Assembly (NCBI GenBank): GCA_964388835.1
Contig: CAYMBZ010000042.1
Span: 1 to 13,694, forward strand
Source of the DNA: UBA1738 sp964388835
GTDB taxonomy: Bacteria > Bacillota > Clostridia > UBA1381
Reading direction: 5' to 3'
Length of the DNA: 13,694 nt
The notes below the pieces were generated by a model. The model ran no database searches, had not been told where the DNA came from, and worked only from the letters and a program-made list of their open reading frames with translations. The position numbers were made by a program, and so were the translations under genes. Below are positions 1 through 5,795 of this stretch, piece by piece (position 1 is the first letter of the stretch; each line of letters opens with the position of its first letter).

Positions 1-33
1 CGGTTGTATAAAGAGTCTAAACGAGGTATGGAT

Positions 34-642
34 ATGTATAAAATTAAGGAAACAATAATAGTAGAGGGTGTATATGACAAAATCAAGCTGTCCGGATTTA
101 TAGACGGGATTATTTTTGTTACAGGTGGTTTTTCGGTTTTTAATAATAAAAAAATGCAGGAATCAATACGTACTTTTGCCGAAAAAACAGGTCTGGTCGT
201 CTTGACCGATTCCGACAGTGCGGGGCTTAAGATTCGAAATTTTATTAAACAGCTTGTGCCGAAGGAATGGGTAAAGCATGCGTATATCCCAGAGATTTTC
301 GGAAAAGAACGCCGCAAGACGGTAGGCGGAAAGGAAGGACTTTTGGGAGTTGAGGGAGTAAGTGAAGCTGTCATTTTAAAGGCACTTGCAGATTGCGGTT
401 GTATTGCGGAGGAAGCGGAGGGCAAGAAAAGAGTGGAGAGACATATTACAAAAGCGGATTTTTTTGCGCTCGGGCTCTCAGGCGGCGAAAACTGTGCGGA
501 GCGCAGGAAAAAATTGGCGGTAAAAATCGGATTGCCGTCCAAGATATCGGCAAACATGCTTCTTGATACCGTAAATAATTTGCTTACATATGATGAACTG
601 AAATTGCTTGTAAAAGAGGCAGAACAAGAAAAAACGGAATAA
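34..642 (+). CDS. RNase M5-like Toprim protein with DUF4093-type C-terminus
   Basis: The protein has 202 residues. The N-terminus is a Toprim nuclease/primase domain. It carries the conserved Glu in IIVEG (E11) and the acidic pair in LTDSDSAG (D59, D61), which in this fold bind the catalytic metal. The segment KHAYIPEIFGKERR followed by GVEG resembles RNase M5 (5S rRNA maturase, rnmV), and the remainder looks like the DUF4093 C-terminal region of that family. The N-terminal motif reads VEGVYD rather than the VEGKDD usual in RNase M5, so this may be a clostridial paralogue and not the 5S maturase itself. The ATG at 34 is preferred because ACGAGG at 21-26 sits seven bases upstream. The in-frame TTG at 4 and ATG at 28 are badly spaced for it. 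The gene's promoter lies outside the window. Confidence 0.8.
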   Translation: MYKIKETIIVEGVYDKIKLSGFIDGIIFVTGGFSVFNNKKMQESIRTFAEKTGLVVLTDSDSAGLKIRNFIKQLVPKEWVKHAYIPEIFGKERRKTVGGKEGLLGVEGVSEAVILKALADCGCIAEEAEGKKRVERHITKADFFALGLSGGENCAERRKKLAVKIGLPSKISANMLLDTVNNLLTYDELKLLVKEAEQEKTE

Positions 643-708
643 CCTACATGCACACTTTCGGCACATTTGCGTATTGTAGTAATATAAAGCTGAAAGGGGG
701 CATACGAA

Positions 709-855
709 ATGGGCTTGTTCGGAGGCTGCGGGAACAACGGTGACGGAAATTGGATATGGATACTTGTTATAGTTGTTCTTGTTTTGTGTTGTTGCGGTGA
801 CGGGAATTTTTTAGGCGGCGGATGTGATTCCTGCTGCGATAATCCCTGTTGCTGA
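709..855 (+). CDS. 48-residue Gly/Cys-rich single-pass membrane miniprotein
   Basis: This short reading frame has a strong Shine-Dalgarno (GAAAGGGGG, 692-700) eight bases before its ATG, and a good terminator follows its stop. The protein opens with MGLFGGCGNNGDGN, then has a hydrophobic segment (about residues 15-26, WIWILVIVVLVL), then a tail rich in Gly, Cys and Asp (CCCGDGNFLGGGCDSCCD, ending CC). There are nine Cys in 48 residues. Gly-rich head plus one membrane helix recalls the YjcZ/SscA class of tiny sporulation-associated proteins of Firmicutes, but the Cys-rich tail is different. Function is unknown; the clustered Cys could bind metal or form disulfides (inference). It lies 66 bases after the Toprim gene and may be co-transcribed with it. 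Confidence 0.72.
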   Translation: MGLFGGCGNNGDGNWIWILVIVVLVLCCCGDGNFLGGGCDSCCDNPCC

Positions 856-869
856 GCATTGAAAGTGTG

Positions 870-920
870 AGTCGGTTTTAATAATCGGATGTATATTCGG
901 TAATTAAAGCCGACTTTTTT
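870..920 (+). terminator. Rho-independent terminator after the miniprotein gene
   Basis: Arms 870-881 (AGTCGGTTTTAA) and 904-915 (TTAAAGCCGACT) pair over 12 bp with one G-U wobble. Six T residues run from 915 to 920. The loop is 22 bases. It separates the miniprotein gene from the next promoter. Confidence 0.8.
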
Positions 921-967
921 GTTTACAATTTTGGTAAAAGTTTTTTTAAATATTTGCTTTTGAGATG

Positions 968-996
968 TTGTAAAAAAAAGTTTTTTGTGATATAAT
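968..996 (+). promoter_or_regulatory. Sigma-A-type promoter with extended -10
   Basis: The -35 is TTGTAA (968-973), the spacer is 17 bases, and the -10 is TATAAT (991-996) preceded by TG at 988-989. Transcription should start near 1003, which gives a leader of about 50 bases before the GTG start at 1053. It likely drives the acyltransferase-like, PAP2-like and UPF0371 genes. Confidence 0.75.
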
Positions 997-1052
997 GTAA
1001 GTTAGTGTTGAAAATTTGCAACATACATTCAATATGGGAAAGAGGTGCGGAA

Positions 1053-1544
1053 GTGAAAATTATTGCATTAATTATTTACATTACGGTTATAGGTCAGGGG
1101 TGCTTTTTCGGCGGAATGGCATTGCCAAGGGAAAAGTTTAACGAAAACCAATTTCCGTACCGTACCTATAAATGGGAAAAAGGCGGCAGTTTTTATGACA
1201 TTTTCTGCGTTAAAAGCTGGAAAACAAAGGTTCCCGATATGAGCATGCTTACTGACAAGCTTTTTTCGAAAAAATTGCATAAGAATATGACATACCGCGA
1301 TATAGACAGGCTGGTAAAGGAATCTTGTATTGCGGAAATGTCACATTATGTGTTGATTCTGCTTTCACTGGGCATATACCATATTTGGAAAGGAAAAATG
1401 GGAGTTCTTCTCACAATTTTGTATAACCTTTTTGGAAATCTTCCTTATATAATAATTCAGCGATACAATCGTCCGCATCTTGTTTCGGTGCGGGATCGTA
1501 TGAAGCTCAGAGAGGAGAGACGTGCAAATGGTCGATTATCGTAA
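1053..1544 (+). CDS. CrtO-like (glycosyl-diaponeurosporenoate acyltransferase family) membrane protein
   Basis: The protein has 163 residues with a hydrophobic N-terminal helix and a second hydrophobic stretch in the C-terminal half. It resembles staphylococcal CrtO, which adds a fatty acyl chain to glucosyl-diaponeurosporenoate in staphyloxanthin synthesis. Shared features seen by eye are the GSFYDIFCVKSWKTKVPD block, the E-x-x-H pair (E95, H98) before a membrane segment, and the near-identical ending IIIQRYNRP (Q136-P141). No carotenoid genes are in the window, so the real acceptor is probably another lipid or glycolipid. GTG at 1053 was chosen because AGAGGTG lies upstream at 1041-1047. 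The upstream in-frame TTG at 1005 coincides with the predicted transcription start. The 3' end overlaps the next gene by 17 bases, which suggests translational coupling. Confidence 0.7.
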   Translation: MKIIALIIYITVIGQGCFFGGMALPREKFNENQFPYRTYKWEKGGSFYDIFCVKSWKTKVPDMSMLTDKLFSKKLHKNMTYRDIDRLVKESCIAEMSHYVLILLSLGIYHIWKGKMGVLLTILYNLFGNLPYIIIQRYNRPHLVSVRDRMKLREERRANGRLS

Positions 1545-2211
1545 ATTCAGCATCAAAAAAATTAACACTCCTGAGTTTGAACACGTGAAACTTTTGCTGT
1601 TTTGGCCGTTGTTCGGATTGGCTTTTCTGCTGTTGGAACGTGTATTTATAACGGATTACCATGCTGTGGAATGTGCGATGGATTATAGAATCCCATTTTG
1701 CGAGTTTTTTATTATTCCTTATTATTTTTGGTTTGTGTTTTTAATAGGAATACAGGCGTATGCATTCTTTTTTGATATTCCGGCTTTTAAAAAATATATG
1801 AAGTATACCATTATTACATATACAATTACAATTCTTATTTACATAGTATATCCCACATCTCAGGAGTTGAGACCTACCGAGTTTGCGCGGGATAATATTT
1901 TTACCGACATTGTGGGCTTTTTGTACGGATTTGATACAAACACAAATGTCTGTCCATCCCTTCATGTTATAGGTTCAATGGCGGTGTATTTTACGGCACG
2001 TCAAAGTAAAATGTTTTCTGATTTCAAATGGCGAGTGGCGTTTTGCGTATCGGCAGTGCTTATATCTGTTTCAACGGTGTTTTTAAAGCAACATTCCGTA
2101 CTGGATATAGTTTTCGCGCTGGTGGTATGTGCGGCGGCATATCCGTTTGTCTTTGTAAAAAAAGAAAAAAAGATTTCAAAAACAGCCGAAAAAAACGAGC
2201 AGTATGTATAG
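1528..2211 (+). CDS. PAP2-superfamily membrane lipid phosphatase or phosphotransferase
   Basis: The protein has 227 residues and about five or six membrane segments. PAP2 signatures are present: CPSLH (C142-H146, motif C2) and SxxxxxxHxxxD (H189, D193, motif C3). Motif C1 survives only as ELRP (R115, P116), because the usual Lys seven residues before the Arg is Tyr. The Arg normally following the Ser of C3 is Thr. The YPTSQELRP form recalls the inositolphosphotransferase (Aur1/Ipt1-like) branch, so head-group transfer is as likely as simple dephosphorylation (inference). ATG at 1528 fits the AGAGGAGAG site at 1511-1519; the in-frame GTG at 1522 is too close to it. It starts inside the CrtO-like gene, so the two probably act together on a lipid substrate. 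Confidence 0.8.
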   Translation: MVDYRKFSIKKINTPEFEHVKLLLFWPLFGLAFLLLERVFITDYHAVECAMDYRIPFCEFFIIPYYFWFVFLIGIQAYAFFFDIPAFKKYMKYTIITYTITILIYIVYPTSQELRPTEFARDNIFTDIVGFLYGFDTNTNVCPSLHVIGSMAVYFTARQSKMFSDFKWRVAFCVSAVLISVSTVFLKQHSVLDIVFALVVCAAAYPFVFVKKEKKISKTAEKNEQYV

Positions 2212-2259
2212 TTGGGCACGTAACCTAAACTAATAAATTTAAGAAAAGAGGAATGAGAT

Positions 2260-3729
2260 ATGAATACCAAAAAAGGCTTTGATAATGAGAAGTATATTCA
2301 AATGCAATCGAAATATATAGGGGAGCGCGTGCTTAAGTTCGGAGATAAGCTGTATCTGGAAATGGGCGGAAAACTCTTTGATGACTATCATGCTTCACGA
2401 GTTTTGCCGGGATTTGAACCTGACAGTAAGATGAAAATGCTTATGCACCTTGCCGATAAGCTGGAAATTGTTATCGCGATTAACGCTTTTGACATTGTAA
2501 AGAATAAGGTAAGAAGCGATTATAACATCACATATGACCTGGACACAATTCGTCTTATCGAAGCTTTTAAGGGTTTGGGATTGGTTGTAGAAAGCGTTGT
2601 TATTACTCAGTATTGCGGACAAAGTGCGGCGGACGTGTTTAAAAAACGTCTGGAAAATATGGGGATTAAGGTGTTTTTGCACTATCCGATTGAGGGCTAT
2701 CCGTCAAATATCGAGCTGATTGTAAGTGACGACGGCTTTGGAAAAAATGACTATATAGAAACAACGCGTCCGATAGTTGTGGTAACGGCTCCTGGACCGG
2801 GTAGCGGAAAGATGGCAACCTGCCTTTCTCAGCTGTATCATGAAAATAAGCGCGGTGTAAAGGCGGGATATGCAAAGTTTGAAACTTTCCCGATTTGGAA
2901 TTTGCCGCTGAAACATCATGTAAATCTTGCATATGAAGCGGCTACCGTTGACTTAAATGATGTAAATATGATTGACCCGTTTCATCTTGAAGCATACGGC
3001 GTAACAACCGTTAACTACAACCGAGATATTGAGGTTTTCCCGGTATTGAATGCAATGTTCGAGAAGATACTGGGCGAAAGCCCGTATAAGTCGCCTACGG
3101 ATATGGGTGTAAACATGGTGGGAAATTGCATTGTTGATGATGAAGCGGTTTGCAGTGCTTCAAAAGACGAAATAATAAGAAGATATTATCAGGTTTTAAA
3201 GGATAGACAGAACGGAAAATGCGGTGATGAAGCGCTTTACAAAATGGAGCTTATCATGAAGCAGGCTGAGGTTACTTGCAATGACCGCGCGGTTGTGGGA
3301 GCGGCACTGAAAAAAGCGGAGCTTACCGGGGATGCCGCGTGCGCTGTTCAGCTCACCGACGGTCGGATTATAACCGGCAAAACATCGGCATTGCTGGGTG
3401 CTTCAAGTGCGGCACTGCTTAATGCATTAAAGGCTGTAACCGGAATTGATGATGAAATTCATCTTATTTCACCGGAAATAATAGAGCCGCTTCAAAGTCT
3501 GAAAATAAATCATTTCGGAAGCAAAAATCCAAGATTGCATATGGATGAAACTTTGATAGCGCTTTCGATATGTGCGGCAAGCGATGATATTGCACGTAGG
3601 GCGATGGAAGGGCTAAGCGCGTTGCCGGGTGCGGAGGCTCATTCTTCGGTAATGCTTTCGCAGGTTGATGACAATGTATTTAAAAAGTTGGGAATAAATT
3701 TAACATGTGAAGCGGTGTACAACAAATAA
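2260..3729 (+). CDS. UPF0371 (DUF1846) family protein
   Basis: The protein has 489 residues, the normal length for UPF0371, a well conserved family in Firmicutes and Actinobacteria without an assigned activity. Conserved landmarks include the opening GFDNEKYIQMQSKYIGER, the glycine-rich loop APGPGSGKMATC (A177-C188), which resembles a nucleotide-binding P-loop, and blocks such as GYAKFETFPIWNLPLKHH and NMIDPFHLEAYG. No signal peptide or membrane segment is seen, so it should be cytoplasmic. An AAGAGGA site precedes the ATG by seven bases. The 48-base gap after the PAP2-like gene holds no terminator, so the same transcript probably continues into this gene. A bidirectional terminator follows directly. 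The family assignment is firm; the function is not known. Confidence 0.85.
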   Translation: MNTKKGFDNEKYIQMQSKYIGERVLKFGDKLYLEMGGKLFDDYHASRVLPGFEPDSKMKMLMHLADKLEIVIAINAFDIVKNKVRSDYNITYDLDTIRLIEAFKGLGLVVESVVITQYCGQSAADVFKKRLENMGIKVFLHYPIEGYPSNIELIVSDDGFGKNDYIETTRPIVVVTAPGPGSGKMATCLSQLYHENKRGVKAGYAKFETFPIWNLPLKHHVNLAYEAATVDLNDVNMIDPFHLEAYGVTTVNYNRDIEVFPVLNAMFEKILGESPYKSPTDMGVNMVGNCIVDDEAVCSASKDEIIRRYYQVLKDRQNGKCGDEALYKMELIMKQAEVTCNDRAVVGAALKKAELTGDAACAVQLTDGRIITGKTSALLGASSAALLNALKAVTGIDDEIHLISPEIIEPLQSLKINHFGSKNPRLHMDETLIALSICAASDDIARRAMEGLSALPGAEAHSSVMLSQVDDNVFKKLGINLTCEAVYNK

Positions 3730-3738
3730 GTCAGCATT

Positions 3739-3779
3739 AAAAATGACATACTCCGAAAAGTCGGGGTATGTCATTTTTT
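3739..3779. terminator. Bidirectional terminator between convergent operons
   Basis: ATGACATACTCCGA (3743-3756) and TCGGGGTATGTCAT (3761-3774) form a 14-bp stem with one G-U pair and a four-base AAAG loop. Six T follow on the + side (3774-3779) and five A precede on the left (3739-3743), which gives a U-tract in both directions. It serves the UPF0371 gene (+) and hpt (-). Confidence 0.85.
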
Positions 3780-3787
3780 GTTGCAGT

Positions 3788-4330
3788 TTAATTGTTTTCG
3801 TATATTTCTTTTTTCAGAACGCCTATGTAGGGTAAATTTCTGTACTGCTCGTTATAATCAAGTCCGTAGCCTATGGCAAACTCGTCCGGAATTTCCATTC
3901 CCACGTAATTCACTTCCACATCCACAACACGTCTTGACGGCTTGTCAAGCATAGTACAGATTCGAACTGATCTTGCATTTCTTGATTCGAATAGGGTTTT
4001 GATTTTAAACAGTGTATTTCCGCTGTCGATGATATCTTCAACAATAAGGATATTTTTGCCGGAAACATCGCGCTCCAAATCCTTTTTCATATTTATAAAT
4101 CCGCTTGAAACGGTAGATTTACCATAGCTTGAAACTTGCATAAAATCAAGTTCTACAGGCATATCAAGCTTCCTTATCAAATCCATTGCAAATGGGGTGG
4201 AGCCTTTTAAAATCACAACCACCAAAAGCGGTTCACCGTTTAAGTCTCGGTTGATATTGTCCGCAATTTTGCAGACGGTTTTTTGAATTTCCTCTTCGGT
4301 TACAAGAATTCTCTCAACGTCCTTATGCAT
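3788..4330 (-). CDS. hpt: Hypoxanthine phosphoribosyltransferase
   Basis: The enzyme converts hypoxanthine or guanine plus PRPP to IMP or GMP in purine salvage. The protein has 180 residues, the usual length. The PRPP-binding signature is intact (ILIVEDIIDSGNT, ending at T106, with E98 and D99). VVILKGSTPFAMDL (PPi loop) and DFMQVSSYG are also typical. The ATG at 4330 has an AGGAGG site eight bases upstream and matches the family N-terminus (MHKDVERILVTEEEI). A longer reading frame up to 4393 lacks such support. The start overlaps the stop of the upstream transporter gene by eight bases, so the two are coupled. It is the last gene of a three-gene operon and is closed by the terminator at 3739-3779. 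Confidence 0.95.
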   Translation of the reverse strand: MHKDVERILVTEEEIQKTVCKIADNINRDLNGEPLLVVVILKGSTPFAMDLIRKLDMPVELDFMQVSSYGKSTVSSGFINMKKDLERDVSGKNILIVEDIIDSGNTLFKIKTLFESRNARSVRICTMLDKPSRRVVDVEVNYVGMEIPDEFAIGYGLDYNEQYRNLPYIGVLKKEIYENN

Positions 4331-4874
4331 TGTTATTCCTCCTGATATTAAAGCATGCCGGTATTGGAACGATTTTTGCTTTTGAAAGCGCAATCAAAAT
4401 AGGTGCCGTAACCGCGCAATCGATAAAGTGATGTATTATTGTTCCGGTGAATGCAATGCTTGCCGCCGCGAGAGCCGCTTCGCCCGGGAGAATAATCGGT
4501 GTCAAGAAATATACAGCAATACCTTCGGCACCGGCGTGCAGAAGAGCCGTAACAAGGATAATTACAATCGGGTTGAATTTACCGTTCTTAATCATTTTAA
4601 TTCCCGCAAGTGCAAAAATGATATGCGTAGCCGCGCGAGTTACAACTATGATTGAATTTGGCGCCGGAATTGTCATAAAAAAGCCGATACAGCTTCCGAT
4701 TACCGTCATTACCGTTACCCAAGGGCTTATAAAAAGCGCAAGCATAGTCGGAACATGAGAGCCTAATGTGAGAGTAAAAAAGGGAAATACGATTTTTACC
4801 GGTGAGTAGGTAATCAAGATTGAAAGTGCGGTAAGAATTGCCGCAAGTACCATTTCACGCGTTTTCTTGTTCAT
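4323..4874 (-). CDS. ECF-type transporter S component, NiaX-like
   Basis: The protein has 183 residues with about five or six hydrophobic helices and few charged residues. The opening NKKTREMVLAAILTALSI, then FPFFTLTLGSHVPTMLALFISP and VVTRAATHIIFALAG, resemble the NiaX family of substrate-binding S components, predicted to capture niacin and dock with the shared EcfA/A'/T module. No ATPase or T component lies nearby, as expected for group II ECF systems. The start at 4874 has AAGGAGA upstream. Its stop lies within the first codons of hpt. Pairing with hpt leaves open that the ligand is a purine or related base rather than niacin; the substrate is inferred only. Confidence 0.72.
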   Translation of the reverse strand: MNKKTREMVLAAILTALSILITYSPVKIVFPFFTLTLGSHVPTMLALFISPWVTVMTVIGSCIGFFMTIPAPNSIIVVTRAATHIIFALAGIKMIKNGKFNPIVIILVTALLHAGAEGIAVYFLTPIILPGEAALAAASIAFTGTIIHHFIDCAVTAPILIALSKAKIVPIPACFNIRRNNNA

Positions 4875-4887
4875 TTGTAGTGTCTCC

Positions 4888-5409
4888 TTACATTTTTATG
4901 AAATTATTTATTATTATTTCCGCGTCCGGCGTAAGTTCCGATGCGAGATAATAATTAAGTCCGTACACATTTCCGTGCTTTTCGGGCGCTATGAGATTGC
5001 AAACAGCAATAATCTCACCCTCTGAGGAACGTGAAATGCAATCAAGCTCGGTAGGCATTACTGTTTCAAGAACAGCGAGTGGCTTACCGCGGCATATCTT
5101 AATTGTAGTTTCCAAACCGGAATATATGGGTATGGAAGTGTCAACAACAGCCCATTCTTGCTTGCCCTCGGCACATTCGATTTCCTCACATCTTCCGCCA
5201 AATGCCTTAATGACGCTGTGAAATCCGTCCAAAAGTCCGAGAACAGGTATGTTAACCAAGACAGCTTCACGTATCAAACGCACTGCCTGGTCGGAATACT
5301 CCGTTACTATTAATTTGTCAGCCTGTGAGAGTGTTGTGGAAAAAATGACCGGAATTCCAAGCTGTACAAGGTAGTCAAAAGTTCCGCGCTCACCCGAATA
5401 AATAATCAT
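4888..5409 (-). CDS. Class I glutaminase-fold protein lacking the catalytic triad
   Basis: The protein has 173 residues and reads through the class I glutamine amidotransferase fold in order. At the nucleophile elbow, where active enzymes have LGICLGHQ, it has LGLLDGFH (57-64), so the catalytic Cys is L60. FGG follows at 70-72. Near the C-terminus the usual GxQFHPE is GLNYYLA (150-156), so the catalytic His is Y154 and the Glu is A156. It therefore should not hydrolyse glutamine; a binding or regulatory role is plausible (inference). The ATG at 5409 has GGGAGG seven bases upstream and is preferred to the adjacent TTG at 5412. It is the first gene of the operon, 13 bases before the NiaX-like gene. 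Confidence 0.7.
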   Translation of the reverse strand: MIIYSGERGTFDYLVQLGIPVIFSTTLSQADKLIVTEYSDQAVRLIREAVLVNIPVLGLLDGFHSVIKAFGGRCEEIECAEGKQEWAVVDTSIPIYSGLETTIKICRGKPLAVLETVMPTELDCISRSSEGEIIAVCNLIAPEKHGNVYGLNYYLASELTPDAEIIINNFIKM

Positions 5410-5439
5410 CAAAAAGCCTCCCTTTATATAAAGTCGGTC

Positions 5440-5468
5440 TTGAAAAATTTAACTGCATATGTTATAAT
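5440..5468 (+). promoter_or_regulatory. Strong + strand promoter at the left of the hairpin region
   Basis: TTGAAA (5440-5445), a 17-base spacer and TATAAT (5463-5468) with TG at 5460-5461 make a near-consensus extended -10 promoter. The start would be near 5475, inside the palindrome at 5463-5497. The first + gene downstream is the glycosyltransferase at 5796, about 320 bases away. Confidence 0.65.
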
Positions 5469-5497
5469 GATTTCAAGCTCAGCTTGAAATCATTATA
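5463..5497. repeat. Perfect inverted repeat, 17-bp arms with 1-base centre
   Basis: The left arm 5463-5479 (TATAATGATTTCAAGCT) and right arm 5481-5497 are exact reverse complements around C5480. The left end is the -10 of the + promoter; by symmetry the right end is a TATAAT on the - strand, though with only a poor -35 (GTTTCA, 5515-5520). It has no U-tract on either side, so it is not an ordinary terminator. It could be an operator or part of a dispersed palindromic element. Confidence 0.9.
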
Positions 5498-5499
5498 TC

Positions 5500-5636
5500 G
5501 CCTGCGGCAAGAATTGAAACCTATAGTTTCGTGAATTGAGCCTGCGGCTCATGAATTGCACTTTGTGCATTATTAAGGCAATTCAAATTATGCCTGCGCA
5601 TGCAACAATTCATGACAACTGTTGTTGTCAATTCAT
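5500..5636. repeat. Mosaic of short hairpins joined by GAATTG / CAATTC linkers
   Basis: Five small hairpins follow one another: GAAAC/GTTTC (5516-5530), TGAGCC/GGCTCA (5537-5551), TGCAC/GTGCA (5557-5569), ATGC/GCAT (5590-5601) and TGACAAC/GTTGTCA (5613-5630). GAATTG occurs at 5511, 5533 and 5553. Its complement CAATTC occurs at 5579, 5606 and 5629, so the whole block can also fold into one nested structure. CCTGCGG recurs at 5501 and 5541, and CCTGCGC at 5594. This is the kind of build seen in dispersed palindromic repeats (REP/BIME-like or MITE-like), but no family was recognised. Confidence 0.7.
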
Positions 5637-5714
5637 CAAATTGTCCCACTGAAAAAAAACAATGCGGGTAAAGCTGTCTGCCGTTTTCATATCACTGAGC
5701 AAATTATATATGTA

Positions 5715-5743
5715 ATTATAACACATTAACAATAATATTTCAA
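5715..5743 (-). promoter_or_regulatory. Strong - strand promoter for the pseudo-glutaminase/NiaX-like/hpt operon
   Basis: Read on the - strand: TTGAAA (5743-5738), a 17-base spacer, TATAAT (5720-5715) with a TGT just before it. The start would be near 5708, giving a leader of about 300 bases that carries the hairpin block and the palindrome before the first gene at 5409. Confidence 0.7.
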
Positions 5744-5795
5744 GGGGTAGAGAGGAATTAGTGTTTTCTGCCTTGTCAAGAAAGGACAACAAACT

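Larger units (their letters stand above)
5410..5795. other. 386-base non-coding region between divergent operons
   Basis: No convincing gene lies here. The region holds a + promoter near its left end, a - promoter near its right end, a long perfect palindrome and a string of short hairpins, each listed separately. Because the two promoters point inward, each transcript would carry the hairpin region in a leader of roughly 300 bases. A closer + promoter for the glycosyltransferase gene may be TTTTCA (5684-5689), 17 bases, TATATG (5707-5712), but it is weak. No known riboswitch class was recognised. Confidence 0.6.

Noticed and set aside
4428..4758. + strand frames opposite the NiaX-like gene
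   Set aside because: They are mirror frames of a transmembrane coding sequence, lack ribosome binding sites and show no domain.
5492..5520. Second - strand promoter using the mirrored TATAAT of the palindrome
   Set aside because: The matching -35 (GTTTCA) agrees at only three of six positions and there is no TG extension, so it is explained by the palindrome's symmetry.
5500..5636. CRISPR array
   Set aside because: Linkers are six bases only, spacing is irregular, the repeat inverts halfway and no cas gene is present.
5410..5795. Purine or other known riboswitch upstream of the salvage operon
   Set aside because: hpt and base transport genes made this worth checking, but the long leader has no conserved purine-riboswitch core or other aptamer I can recognise; the hairpins are a linker-based repeat mosaic.
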